Shown here piece after piece: positions 14,999 to 23,297 of a stretch of DNA of 64,000 nt. Every line of letters begins with the position of its first letter. Within the stretch, counting starts at the first letter, position 1. The notes under the pieces were generated by a model. It did not search any database. It was not told where the DNA came from and saw only the letters and a program-made list of their open reading frames with translations. Position numbers and translations under genes: made by a program. Origin of the DNA: Chryseobacterium elymi (GTDB lineage: Bacteria > Bacteroidota > Bacteroidia > Flavobacteriales > Weeksellaceae); the NCBI RefSeq assembly GCF_003385495.1, contig NZ_QNUH01000001.1, forward strand, positions 1 through 64,000, written 5' to 3'.

Positions 14999-17025
14999 AA
15001 TGTAAAGCTTACAATAAGTTTAAAATTTCTTCCGGGCATCGGATAATTCCTGACCACGTCATAGTATTGATTAAGGACATTGTTGACCTCAAAACCGGCT
15101 TTAATCTGGTGAGAATGCCAGTTGAATTTTTTCTGAACGGATACATCATGCGTGTACCATGGCTGAAGATAATTGGCTTTGATATTATTCAGCTGGGCAT
15201 CATAGCGTTCTCCGGTGTACATAAAACTGTAATTGAAACTCCAGTCTTTATAGTCTGCCATCATGGTAAAGGTCAATGCATGCCATGGAACATAGGAGAT
15301 CTGGTCACCGTAATAATCGTCACTTTTATCAGTATAATCTCCGGCACGCTGATAGGTATAGCTTACCAAAGGTTTTAGTTTCACTTTATTAATGTCAAAT
15401 TCAGCCTGAACATTTACGTCTGCCCCAATGATTTTCACTGTACCCAAATTCACCATCATCCATCTGAAAAGATTGGTGGTAGGAACAGCGATAATCTTGT
15501 TCTCTACTTCATTATAATAGCCATCCACTTTCACATAGATGCCTTTAAAAAATTGATGGTCATAGAGCTTCTCGTAGGTAAAACCTGCATCGTACTGATT
15601 CGTGTATTCAGGTTTCAGCATGATATTCCCGATCATTGTGTAATACAGATCATTGAAAGTAGGCATCCTGAAGACTCTTTTGTAGAAAGCCCGTACGGTA
15701 AGCTCTTTGGATTCAAAAGGCTGATAGTTCAGGAAAACGGAAGGGGTCCATTCGGTTTTATCGGGAGATTTTGCATTCATTTTCACTTCTTCGTGGACGA
15801 AAGTTCCGAGAATACTTCCCAAAAACTTAAAACGGTTCCACTGATAGGTCGTGGCAAAAGAAACAAGCGAAGTATATCGGGTAGGATATGAAAAATCTCT
15901 CAGACTGGCATTGAGATTATTATATTGAAAGTCAAAGCTCGCACTTACATCCCAGTTTTTATTAATAGAATACATATTGGAATTGGAAAAATAGAGTTCT
16001 CTCTGAACATAAGAATTATCTATCGGCAGAACGGTTGTTGCCACATTCACCGTATCTAAAAACCGGGTGTAGTCATAAGCAAATTTAGCTTTGAACTGTG
16101 TTTCGAATTTTGGAAACAGTTTTTTGCGGAAACTGGCCTGAACAAAATAGTTTTCATCCAGCATCTGCTGACCTTTAGGTGTGAAATTATTGTTAACAAT
16201 GGCCGTAGGAACTCCGCGATCGGAAATATAGCCGTATCCGCGTACATTCCAGCTTCCTTCATTAATGGTTCCGTTTAAGGCTCCTTCAAAACGCTTCGCC
16301 CGGATATAGGAATCATATCTTCTGGCAATGGTATCATTGGCAACAGATCCGTCAGAATTTTTCTTTTCGTATTTATACTTATACAATCCATCAGTCTGTA
16401 CAAATTCCGAACTGAGACTTGCTGAAACTCTGCCTGAAAGCTTCTGCTCCAAACGGAAGGAAGGATTAAATAAACTGATGGAGCCTAATTTCAACTTCAC
16501 CGTTAAGTTGGTCTTCTGATCGCCTTTAAAAACTGGTATTTTAGGCTGAAGATAAATAGATCCGGAAGATCCGAAATCCTTTGCAGGCTGAAAAATTTCA
16601 CTTTTCTGTCCGTTGTATAAAGAAATCGCTTCAAGATCATCCAGTGAAAACTTTCCAAGATCCACGATTCCGTTCTGAACATTTCCCAGCTGGATACCAT
16701 CATAGAAAACACCCACATGCTGGCTTCCCATACTCCGGATATTGACCGTTTTCAGGCCGCCCATCCCGCCATAATCTTTGATCTGAACTCCTGAAAAATA
16801 CCGTAAAGCATCGGCCACCGACTGGCTGTTCAGTCTTTCAAGCTGTTCTCCGGAAAGTACCTGTGCAGGAAGAATTTCTTTAAAATCTTTTTTGTAAAGC
16901 TGGATAGGAAGAATGGTTTTCTCCCTGATGGTGTCTCCGGATTGAGAGAATATAAGTTGAGATGCCATCACAAATAATGCGATAACACCTTTTTTAAACT
17001 GTGAAGCAGTACATTTTCTGACCAT
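14995..17025 (-). CDS. btuB: TonB-dependent cobalamin receptor BtuB
   Basis: With the ATG at 17025 the product has 676 residues. It has a signal peptide (GVIALFVMASQLIFSQ), a plug domain (about 35-150: VLSGEQLERLNSQSVADALRYFSGV, IKDYGGMGGLKTVNIRSMG, YDGIQLGNVQNGIVDLG) and a 22-strand-type barrel ending in an aromatic C-terminal beta signal (GRNFKLIVSFTL). It imports corrinoids across the outer membrane using TonB energy. The frame stays open to a GTG at 17091, but the ATG at 17025 gives a normal signal peptide. A cobalamin riboswitch lies upstream and a btuG-like gene overlaps the stop. There is no SusC-type N-terminal carboxypeptidase-like domain. Confidence 0.92.
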   Translation of the reverse strand: MVRKCTASQFKKGVIALFVMASQLIFSQSGDTIREKTILPIQLYKKDFKEILPAQVLSGEQLERLNSQSVADALRYFSGVQIKDYGGMGGLKTVNIRSMGSQHVGVFYDGIQLGNVQNGIVDLGKFSLDDLEAISLYNGQKSEIFQPAKDFGSSGSIYLQPKIPVFKGDQKTNLTVKLKLGSISLFNPSFRLEQKLSGRVSASLSSEFVQTDGLYKYKYEKKNSDGSVANDTIARRYDSYIRAKRFEGALNGTINEGSWNVRGYGYISDRGVPTAIVNNNFTPKGQQMLDENYFVQASFRKKLFPKFETQFKAKFAYDYTRFLDTVNVATTVLPIDNSYVQRELYFSNSNMYSINKNWDVSASFDFQYNNLNASLRDFSYPTRYTSLVSFATTYQWNRFKFLGSILGTFVHEEVKMNAKSPDKTEWTPSVFLNYQPFESKELTVRAFYKRVFRMPTFNDLYYTMIGNIMLKPEYTNQYDAGFTYEKLYDHQFFKGIYVKVDGYYNEVENKIIAVPTTNLFRWMMVNLGTVKIIGADVNVQAEFDINKVKLKPLVSYTYQRAGDYTDKSDDYYGDQISYVPWHALTFTMMADYKDWSFNYSFMYTGERYDAQLNNIKANYLQPWYTHDVSVQKKFNWHSHQIKAGFEVNNVLNQYYDVVRNYPMPGRNFKLIVSFTL

Positions 17026-17147
17026 TAGCTCATTGAGAATAATGCTGACGCTAATGGATATAAGATAGCAAAGATAAAGCACAGCTGTCACTGCACAGAA
17101 TCCTTGTTGTCCTAAGCTTTATTCCACGAAAGCATCAAACGTTTATC

Positions 17148-17309
17148 TTCTGGCAGGTCTTCTGACTTACTCCGTTTTTGAAATCCTTCCCATTAAAAAC
17201 AGTGGATATACTCTTCAAAAACTTTGATGTGGAGCTTACAGCAGCGGGTCTGTTCTGGATTTTCACCGGATTCCCTTTTAAGTGCTTTTTACAGCGCACC
17301 AGATTGCGG
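17148..17309 (-). ncRNA. Cobalamin riboswitch
   Basis: The minus strand carries the B12 box AGTCAGAAGACCTGCC (17152-17167) at the 3' end of a ~160-nt leader. The conserved 5' part (GCCGCAATCTGGTGCG and TTCACCGG / CCGGTGAAAATCC region, then GACCCGCTGCTGTAAGC) is also present. It lies between the promoter at 17310-17339 and btuB. Binding of adenosyl- or methylcobalamin would reduce expression of the whole four-gene operon. No intrinsic terminator is visible after the aptamer, which suggests translational control. Confidence 0.92.
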
Positions 17310-17339
17310 CAAAGATAGAAAATAACTTAATATATGCAA
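17310..17339 (-). promoter_or_regulatory. Promoter of the btuB operon
   Basis: On the minus strand: TTG (17337-17339), 19-bp spacer, TATCTTTG (17310-17317), placing transcription start at the first bases of the riboswitch. Confidence 0.8.
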
Positions 17340-17401
17340 TAACGGCATAATAAATTAATTCTCAATACTATGAAAAAAAGCAAATATTATGAAGATGCAT
17401 T

Positions 17402-17439
17402 AAAACAGGTGGCTTCGGGAATCTCAGCCACCTGTTTTT
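17402..17439 (-). terminator. Terminator between the copper and cobalamin operons
   Basis: Perfect 13-bp arms (AAAACAGGTGGCT / AGCCACCTGTTTT) with an 11-nt loop and T runs on both sides. It lies after the MbnP/MbnH/barrel genes and before the btuB promoter. Confidence 0.8.
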
Positions 17440-17509
17440 AGATAAAGTTTGAAATTTTTATGAGACTAAAGATTGAATAATTTGTACCTGATGGCTTTAG
17501 GCCATTATA

Positions 17510-18466
17510 TTAAATTCCAAAATTGATAAAAACACTGAACCTGGATTTTGCTTCAATGTCCCTGCTTGCCAGATTGGAATAAACAGGCAGCATGACTTCT
17601 CCACCCAGACTGAATTTTTTATAGGAAGCTTCAAAACCGAGCTTTCCGTATAAGGCACTTCCTGCTGTTTTGGGCAATACCTCGTCAAACTGTTTGTTTT
17701 TATCATAGACCTCGCCCTGAAGTCCGGCTTTGGCAGAGAAAATGGTCTTTTCATTTCCTGCAAGCTGATAAAAACCTGTTGCGGCATAATTCCACTGGTT
17801 TCCGAAACGGTAATTCTTTTTGTTTTCGGTTTTTACGGTGTAATCGGTATTGACCAGCACAGCCAGTTTATTCTTTTGAAACTTATAGTTCAAAGCGGCC
17901 TGATAATCCCAGCTTCCCGTTCCCAGCTGAAAACTTGGATTGACTCCTGAAGCTCCTTTTTCATCAAATTTTCCCAAAGGAATTTTTACTCCCAAACCAC
18001 CATTCAGCTGATGAAAATTATCTTTGGAGCTAAGGATCCGGTAAATTCCCATCAGGTTCAGATCTCCGATTCCATTGATATTGATATCGCCCTGCATTGT
18101 TCTCTTCTCATGAAAATGAAATGGCAGGCTGGCGTATACACTCAGCTTTTCTGTCAGTGGAATTTTTCCCCAAACCTGCAGGGTATTGAAATACTGATCC
18201 TGTGTAAGATCTTTTACAAAAAGGTTTTCTTTGGCTTTATAATGCTGGGCAAAATATTTGATCCCGATAAACTGCGGGTTCAGCAAAGATTCAAAACCGG
18301 AGGAACCATTTCCTGCTGCACAGCCACACGCATCACAGTCATCAAATACAAGTTTATCTATATGATCTGTGATAAACAGACTGTCGTTGATGGTTTTAGC
18401 CTGACAGCCCCATGATAGTGTCAGGCCCAGTATAAAAATTATTTTTTTTATGTTCATTCTGCTCAT
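17510..18466 (-). CDS. Outer-membrane beta-barrel protein of the MbnP/MbnH cluster
   Basis: The product has 318 residues with a signal peptide (FILGLTLSWGCQAK). A short Cys-rich segment follows (DDCDACGCAAGNGSSG, residues ~42-57). The rest is a beta-barrel of the transporter type, with alternating strands (LSVYASLPFHFHEKR, LNGGLGVKIPLGKF, FSLGGEVMLPVYSNL) and a C-terminal strand ending VFINFGI. The ATG overlaps the MbnH stop codon (ATGA). The CxxCxC segment and the partners suggest passage or handling of copper, but no experimental family function is known to me. The first Cys (GCQAK) could also make it a lipoprotein, though a barrel fits better. Confidence 0.75.
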   Translation of the reverse strand: MSRMNIKKIIFILGLTLSWGCQAKTINDSLFITDHIDKLVFDDCDACGCAAGNGSSGFESLLNPQFIGIKYFAQHYKAKENLFVKDLTQDQYFNTLQVWGKIPLTEKLSVYASLPFHFHEKRTMQGDININGIGDLNLMGIYRILSSKDNFHQLNGGLGVKIPLGKFDEKGASGVNPSFQLGTGSWDYQAALNYKFQKNKLAVLVNTDYTVKTENKKNYRFGNQWNYAATGFYQLAGNEKTIFSAKAGLQGEVYDKNKQFDEVLPKTAGSALYGKLGFEASYKKFSLGGEVMLPVYSNLASRDIEAKSRFSVFINFGI

Positions 18467-19518
18467 TCTGCAAATTTTGGATTAGAAATAAAGTTTTTAT
18501 CGGATAAGGTTTTCAAAAAGGCGATGACAAACTGCTTTTCCTGCGTATTCATCGCAATTCCGATATGGCCGTTCTGTTTCAGCCGCGGATCCAGATTGGG
18601 ATTGTCTTCTACGTTATCTGAATAGAAATTAAGAACGGCTTCCAACGTGTAAAATCTTCCGTCATGCATATACGGTGCGGTATATTCTACATTTCTAAGA
18701 CTAGGTACACGGAATTTCATCCAATCCACCTGATCAAGGGTTACCCGATAACGCCCGGCATCTTTGAACTGGGCATTGTAATACATTCCTGTATTTCTAA
18801 AGCTTTCGTCCGTAAATAATTCTCCACTGTGACAGCTGGTACATTTCTGCTTAAAAAGAGCAAATCCCTGGGATTCCTCTGGGGTAAAAGTTTCTTTTCC
18901 CTGTTTTACTTTGTCGTATTTCGAGTCTGCAGAGATCATACTTGCCATAAACTGCGATAACGCTTTCAATATTCTTTCACCCGTCATATTTTCGTCACCA
19001 TAAGCTGCCATGAAGAGTTTTTTATATTTCTGATCATCCTTTAATTTAGAAATCACCTCAGGCATGGAACTGTCCATTTCATTGACATCCGTGATCGGTA
19101 TGATTGGCTGTTCATTCAGATTATGGATCACACCATCCCACATATATCTTTTGAGAAATGCCATGTTTTGAATAGGTGGCGCATTACGGATTCCTATTCT
19201 GTCGTCTACTCCATGACTAACCGTATGGCCATGGTGCGTGAAAGCATTTTCCTGAATATGGCAAAAGCCACACGATATGGTATTATTTCTTGAAAGCTTT
19301 CCTTCGTAAAATAATTTTCTACCCAACTCTACTCCGTTTTTTGTCACCGGATTACCGGATGCTTCAAACGTCATTTCCGGAAAGTACGACGGAAACTGTA
19401 AGGAATAGGCTTCATCTTTTTCCAGCGGCTGGATGACCTCATCTGAACAGGACCAACAGCTCAGAAAAGTAATGACCAGCAGCATTGTTTTTAATAAAAT
19501 CCTAATCATTATGGACAT
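18463..19518 (-). CDS. mbnH: Di-heme cytochrome c peroxidase-like protein, MbnH type
   Basis: The product has 351 residues with a lipoprotein-like signal (VITFLSCWSCSDE). There are two c-type heme motifs, CGFCH (83-87) and CTSCH (226-230), and MauG/CcpA-type features (GRKLFYEGKLSRNNTISC, RNAPPIQNMAFLKRYMWDG, FRVPSLRNVEYTAPYMHDGR). MbnH enzymes are the di-heme partners of MbnP and oxidise a Trp in it to kynurenine, which creates a copper site. Here it overlaps the MbnP gene by 17 bp. A generic peroxide-scavenging cytochrome c peroxidase is the alternative, but linkage to an MbnP-type protein favours the MbnH role. It acts in the periplasm. Confidence 0.85.
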   Translation of the reverse strand: MSIMIRILLKTMLLVITFLSCWSCSDEVIQPLEKDEAYSLQFPSYFPEMTFEASGNPVTKNGVELGRKLFYEGKLSRNNTISCGFCHIQENAFTHHGHTVSHGVDDRIGIRNAPPIQNMAFLKRYMWDGVIHNLNEQPIIPITDVNEMDSSMPEVISKLKDDQKYKKLFMAAYGDENMTGERILKALSQFMASMISADSKYDKVKQGKETFTPEESQGFALFKQKCTSCHSGELFTDESFRNTGMYYNAQFKDAGRYRVTLDQVDWMKFRVPSLRNVEYTAPYMHDGRFYTLEAVLNFYSDNVEDNPNLDPRLKQNGHIGIAMNTQEKQFVIAFLKTLSDKNFISNPKFAE

Positions 19519-20332
19519 GATCTACTTTAAACATCGCGGTAAGGTTATTGGTAACATCCACCAAATGCTGGCTTGAACCCATCATCATATTATTTTCTGT
19601 ATTTAGGGAAAGTGTTTTGCTGCCGCTCAGAAACTGATTAAGATCTGCAAGAATGTGGATGGAAGGTCTTATCTGAGCCGTTACTCTGGCGGTTGTCGGA
19701 AGATTCAACGTAATTTCCCGGTAAAGATCCGGAGTATTATTAGCCGTTACATTTCCCATGTTTCCGGTGTGATTCATAAATTCCGTATCTGCAGAGGCAG
19801 TTCCGTATTTCCCTTCCAGTTTTACAAAGACATAACCGGCTGCCCACGACCAGGACATTCCTTTCTGCTTGGCTTTCGTCCAGAACTCTGCCTGGCCGTC
19901 CTGTCCCAACAGATAAGCCTTCTGACTGATCCCAAGTCCAAATCTTACTTTCTTGTAATTGTTTTTCGGAATTCCGTTCAGATCGAGATAAACAACTCCT
20001 GCAACAGCATCTGCCTGATCTATGATGAAAGCGCCTTTGTCGGGATTGTTTTCATTGTATTTGAATTCTTTTCCGTTTTCGTCAATCAGTGTGATGTTAC
20101 TGATGACATATTTTACAGCGGAGAAATTATGTTTCTGCCCGGCTGCTGAGGTTTGTACTGTTTGGTTCAGTACGATATTCCCCAGATTATTGAATCCGTT
20201 TTCAAATTTTATCTGAAGGTTTCCGGTTGAAGTATCATCCTGTGGATCGTCATCATCGCTGTTCCGGCATGATGATAAAGTGAATAAACTAAAGGCAATA
20301 AAGAATAATGATAAAAATTTATAGGTTTTCAT
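19502..20332 (-). CDS. mbnP: MbnP-family copper-binding lipoprotein
   Basis: The product has 276 residues with a lipoprotein signal (LFTLSSCRNSDDDD). The body matches the MbnP pattern: LQIKFENGFNN at the start, FSAVKYVISNITLID, YLDLNGIPKNNYKKVRFGLG, the hallmark MSWSWAAGYVFVKLEG (residues ~158-173), and a His-containing C-terminus (FKVDHVHND). In characterised MbnP a Trp in this type of region is converted to kynurenine by MbnH and takes part in copper binding. It is the first gene of a three-gene operon with MbnH and a barrel protein. Role in copper acquisition or storage is established for the family and not shown here. Confidence 0.85.
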   Translation of the reverse strand: MKTYKFLSLFFIAFSLFTLSSCRNSDDDDPQDDTSTGNLQIKFENGFNNLGNIVLNQTVQTSAAGQKHNFSAVKYVISNITLIDENGKEFKYNENNPDKGAFIIDQADAVAGVVYLDLNGIPKNNYKKVRFGLGISQKAYLLGQDGQAEFWTKAKQKGMSWSWAAGYVFVKLEGKYGTASADTEFMNHTGNMGNVTANNTPDLYREITLNLPTTARVTAQIRPSIHILADLNQFLSGSKTLSLNTENNMMMGSSQHLVDVTNNLTAMFKVDHVHND

Positions 20333-20843
20333 TTTGATTTTTTAAGTTGAATTTTTAAAATAGAAATGCTTTTGAATGGGTGAGCATTCATTTTTTTAAC
20401 CACAAAAGGCGCAAAAGTTTTTTGACACTTTAGTTACTTGAAGTTGAAATGCTTTTGAATAAGAAGATCACTTAAGTTTTAAAAAAATCAAAGATTTTTA
20501 TCCCGAATAATATGCGTAAACATCTGTGCAATTTGTGATGAAAATCTCACATCCAAGGCACAAAAGCTTTTGACACTTTAGTTACTTGAAGTTGAAATGC
20601 TTTTGAATAAGAAGATCACTTAAGTTTTAAAAAAATCAAAGATTTTTATCCCGAATAATATGCGTAAACATCTGTGCAATTTGTGATGAAAATCTCACAT
20701 CCAAGGCACAAAAGCTTTTGACACTTAAGTTTTTTAAAGTGAATTGGAAAACGGAATAAAAGAACACTTAAGTTTTGAAAATCAAAGATTTTTAAACTAT
20801 ATGAACTTTTCTTTGTGGTTTTTGTAAATGATTAAAATTGAAC
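20333..20843. other. Repeat-rich intergenic region upstream of mbnP
   Basis: About 510 bp without a coding frame on either strand. It is mostly built from the 148-bp tandem repeat listed separately. The words ACACTTAAGTTTT and ATCAAAGATTTTTA recur. It must contain the mbnP promoter, but I see no confident TAnnTTTG box. Confidence 0.6.
20405..20726. repeat. Tandem repeat, 148-bp unit, two full copies plus a partial third
   Basis: The anchor GACACTT occurs at 20424, 20572 and 20720, exactly 148 bp apart. The first two units are almost identical across their length. The third diverges after about 15 bp. The unit begins in an AAGGCACAAAAGCTTTTGACAC-like block that is itself partly palindromic and resembles sequence near 23955. 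It is non-coding. Confidence 0.9.
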
Positions 20844-21212
20844 TTAAAAAACCGGTGGTTTGAATATGTGTTTGAGAAACAGAAAAGAATAGGCGTTTTC
20901 GTAGAGAAAATTGGAGTGTACAGAAAGAAAACTTTCTGCTTTTTTTATTCCTGTAATTTCAGGAAGCGTACAGATATCAAGAATTTTCTGTCCTGAGTTT
21001 TTGATTTTGTTTAAAGGCGAAGAATCAGAATTATTAGTTTTTGCGAGTTCTTTGCTCAGGTAGCATTTACCGTTACAGTGAAGCTCCGGCTTGCTTTTAT
21101 TGATGCAGAGAACGGTGGAAATATAATCATAATTTACAGCATACTCCACCAATGGGATCAGAGGTCTGAACGCCATATAAAGAGTGAGGAATATGCTGCA
21201 AATTAAATTCAT
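20844..21212 (-). CDS. Small GKCY-motif membrane protein, paralogue 1
   Basis: The product has 122 residues. An N-terminal hydrophobic segment (LICSIFLTLYMAFRPLIPLVEY) is followed by VNYDYI and a conserved block with pattern LCxN-x5-C-x-GKCYLSKELAK (about residues 36-60). The C-terminus ends KHIFKPPVF. The paralogue at 23298-23660 shares all of this. It starts 4 bp after the superoxide dismutase stop, so the two are co-transcribed. Three Cys residues beside a Lys-rich block suggest metal or redox sensing at the inner membrane, facing the periplasm, but the function is unknown. Confidence 0.75.
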   Translation of the reverse strand: MNLICSIFLTLYMAFRPLIPLVEYAVNYDYISTVLCINKSKPELHCNGKCYLSKELAKTNNSDSSPLNKIKNSGQKILDICTLPEITGIKKAESFLSVHSNFLYENAYSFLFLKHIFKPPVF

Positions 21213-21215
21213 CTT

Positions 21216-21890
21216 TTATTTCTTGCTTACGGCTTCATCATATCTTCTGCTTACCTCTTTCCAGTTCAGCACATTCCAGATGGCAGTAAGATAGTCTGCT
21301 CTTTTGTTCTGGTATTTCAGGTAATAAGCGTGTTCCCAAACATCAATTCCCAAGATCGGAGTTCCTTTTTCTTCCACAACGTCCATCAAAGGGTTATCCT
21401 GATTCGCTGTAGAAGACACAAATAATTTTCCGTTTTTATCTACAGAAAGCCATGCCCATCCTGAACCAAAACGGTCTGCACCTGCTTTGCTGATCTTTTC
21501 TTTGAATGCATCCATGCTTCCGAAAGTTTCCGTGATCGCTTTAGCCAGCTTTTCAGAAGGCTTGGTGTCTTTTACAGGTGTAAGAACGGTCCAGAAAAGC
21601 TCGTGGTTGTAATGTCCTCCTGCATTGTTTCTTACTGCCGGCGTAAGTTTGGAAACTTCTGAAAGGATCTGGAAGAGGGTTTGCTTCTCCTGAGGTGTTC
21701 CCGCAATTGCCTTATTCAGATTGGCAACATAACCTGCAGCATGCTTTGAATAGTGAATTTCCATTGTCTGTGCGTCTACCGAACCTTCCAGTGCATTGTA
21801 TGCATAAGGAAGCGGTGTCTGCTTAAACTGCGCAAAAGCAAACTGTGCGGCGAATACGGCACTTAAAGCTGCTATTTTCAAAATCTTCAT
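21216..21890 (-). CDS. Exported superoxide dismutase (Mn/Fe family)
   Basis: The product has 224 residues. A signal peptide (LKIAALSAVFAAQFAFAQ) is unusual for a family that is mostly cytoplasmic, and predicts a periplasmic enzyme. Metal ligands are visible: His46 (EIHYSKH), His96 (GGHYNHELFW), Asp183 and His187 (DVWEHAYYLKY). The Gly-Gly before the second His and Gln164 in ANQDNPL are features of Mn-type enzymes, though cambialistic use of Fe is possible. It removes superoxide in the periplasm. It is encoded with a small GKCY-motif membrane protein and lies among copper-handling genes. Confidence 0.92.
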   Translation of the reverse strand: MKILKIAALSAVFAAQFAFAQFKQTPLPYAYNALEGSVDAQTMEIHYSKHAAGYVANLNKAIAGTPQEKQTLFQILSEVSKLTPAVRNNAGGHYNHELFWTVLTPVKDTKPSEKLAKAITETFGSMDAFKEKISKAGADRFGSGWAWLSVDKNGKLFVSSTANQDNPLMDVVEEKGTPILGIDVWEHAYYLKYQNKRADYLTAIWNVLNWKEVSRRYDEAVSKK

Positions 21891-22200
21891 AACGTTTTGT
21901 TTTATGGTTTAACAATATTTTTATACTTATAGAAGGAAAGCAGGAGGATGGAAAAGGGAAGTCATTTCTGTCTGAAGATGAGTATACTCCATTGATACTT
22001 CTTCATCTCATCTTTTTAACCCTCTGCATTCATGACTTTCTCCAATCATTATCCCAGTCATTACTTTCTACATTAAGACTATCCTACTTCATGATTACCA
22101 ATTCATTCAGTCTTTTAATCCTCTACATTGATGACTCTCATTCATCATTACCCTCATCATTAAACTTCCATCTTCATTCTTCCATCTTCCTTTCCCTACT
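21891..22200. repeat. Pyrimidine-rich, imperfectly repetitive intergenic region
   Basis: From about 21980 to 22200 the plus strand is almost only C, T and A, with recurring words such as CATTCATGACT, CATTGATGACT, TCATTACC and TTCCATCTTC. No coding gene fits: the plus-strand frame across it is low-complexity Ser/Leu. It separates the SOD and SCO genes. The origin is unknown. Confidence 0.55.
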
Positions 22201-22884
22201 CTATTTCAATAATTTCTTAATATCCTCGATCAATATTTCCCGATCTGGATGATACTTCCCGTTAAGTTTAGGGGTTTTTCCCTCAGGATCTTCATAATTC
22301 AATCCTGAATAATACAGGATGGGCATATTATCTTTATTGTATCTGCAACGGATATTTCCTTCTTTATCCACCAAGGCGATCATTCCGCTGTGGTTAAGGC
22401 TTTCGCTGTCGTCTTCCTTATCTCCCACATAGATATTGAACTGGTCTGCCAGTTTTCCGATATAATCTCTGTTTCCGGTAAGAAAATGCCAGTCCGGAGA
22501 TTTTGCGCCTACACTTTTAGCATGTTCTTTCAATGCGGCAGGTGTATCATTTTCCGGATCTATACTTATTGAAATAATCCCAAATTCAGGACTGTTTACC
22601 TCATCTTCAATAAATCTCATATTCCGGTTCATCACAGGACAAATCGTAGGACATCTGCTAAAGAAAAACTCTACCAGATATACTTTTCCCAGCATGTCTT
22701 TATTGGTGATTTTTTTATTATTCTGGTCGGTGAGTTCAAAATCGGGAACCTTCATTACGGTATACAGGTTCTTCTTAAAATATCCCATTCCTACACCTAT
22801 TCCCAGAAACAGCAAAGCAAAAATAGCAATCGGAATAATCACCTTTCTCTTTGCTCCGTTTTTGGTCTTATTATTTTTGGGCAT
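22201..22884 (-). CDS. SCO1/SenC-family copper chaperone
   Basis: The product has 227 residues with one N-terminal membrane anchor (about 14-34) and a thioredoxin-like domain facing the periplasm. The copper/redox ligands are Cys78, Cys82 (RCPTICP) and His165 (LNHSGM). ISIDPENDTP is the conserved segment after the active site. SCO proteins deliver copper to the CuA site of cytochrome oxidase or act as thiol oxidoreductases. It overlaps the YHS-domain lipoprotein gene by 14 bp, and the two form a unit. The C-terminal insertion with YYSGLNYEDPEG is typical of Bacteroidota members. Confidence 0.9.
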   Translation of the reverse strand: MPKNNKTKNGAKRKVIIPIAIFALLFLGIGVGMGYFKKNLYTVMKVPDFELTDQNNKKITNKDMLGKVYLVEFFFSRCPTICPVMNRNMRFIEDEVNSPEFGIISISIDPENDTPAALKEHAKSVGAKSPDWHFLTGNRDYIGKLADQFNIYVGDKEDDSESLNHSGMIALVDKEGNIRCRYNKDNMPILYYSGLNYEDPEGKTPKLNGKYHPDREILIEDIKKLLK

Positions 22885-23146
22885 ATTTCTCAGGATTTTT
22901 TTTGAACTCGTCCTTACAGTAGCTGCTGCAAAAACCGTACGTTTTATTTTTATAGACTGCCGTATCTTTCATATCATCTTCCGTTTTCATGTGACAGATA
23001 GGGTCTTCCGCATTGGCAAATTTTACTTTTTTAGTTGTCGATTTTGAAGAGGCAGTGCTTTTTTTATGCTTTACTTTAGGGGTTTCCTGGGCACAAGCGA
23101 ATAATGAAACTGACAATAATGCAGTCAAAATAATTTTTGATTTCAT
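22871..23146 (-). CDS. YHS-domain lipoprotein
   Basis: The product has 91 residues. A lipoprotein signal (LLSVSLFACAQE) and a Lys/Ser-rich linker are followed by a YHS domain: DPICHMKTEDD (about 48-58) and YGFCSSYCKDEFKKNPEKY (about 70-88). YHS domains are small Cys-containing metal-binding modules found in copper ATPases and similar proteins. Here the domain is anchored outside the inner membrane. It overlaps the SCO gene and probably works in the same copper-delivery step, which is inferred. Confidence 0.88.
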   Translation of the reverse strand: MKSKIILTALLSVSLFACAQETPKVKHKKSTASSKSTTKKVKFANAEDPICHMKTEDDMKDTAVYKNKTYGFCSSYCKDEFKKNPEKYAQK

Positions 23147-23297
23147 TTTAATGGTAAATTGAAATTGATAGTATTATGAATGTATGAATTAATTTTTAAC
23201 ACAAAGAGAAACACCGTTTTTACCATAGATTGTTTATAAAAAATCAGGTCATAAAAAACGAAGGCACTTTGAGCAAAAACTAAAAGAATAGTTGAAA

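Noticed and set aside
17069..17076. TATCTTTG on the minus strand between the riboswitch and btuB
   Set aside because: It matches a -7 box but has no TTG at the right distance. A good promoter exists upstream of the riboswitch, so I treat it as chance.
20405..20726. Possible CRISPR array or prophage repeat
   Set aside because: The unit is 148 bp with no spacer variation, and no cas or phage genes are near. It is a plain tandem duplication.
21992..22252. 86-codon plus-strand frame in the pyrimidine-rich region
   Set aside because: The translation is a low-complexity Ser/Leu string caused by C/T bias, and it runs into the SCO gene on the other strand.
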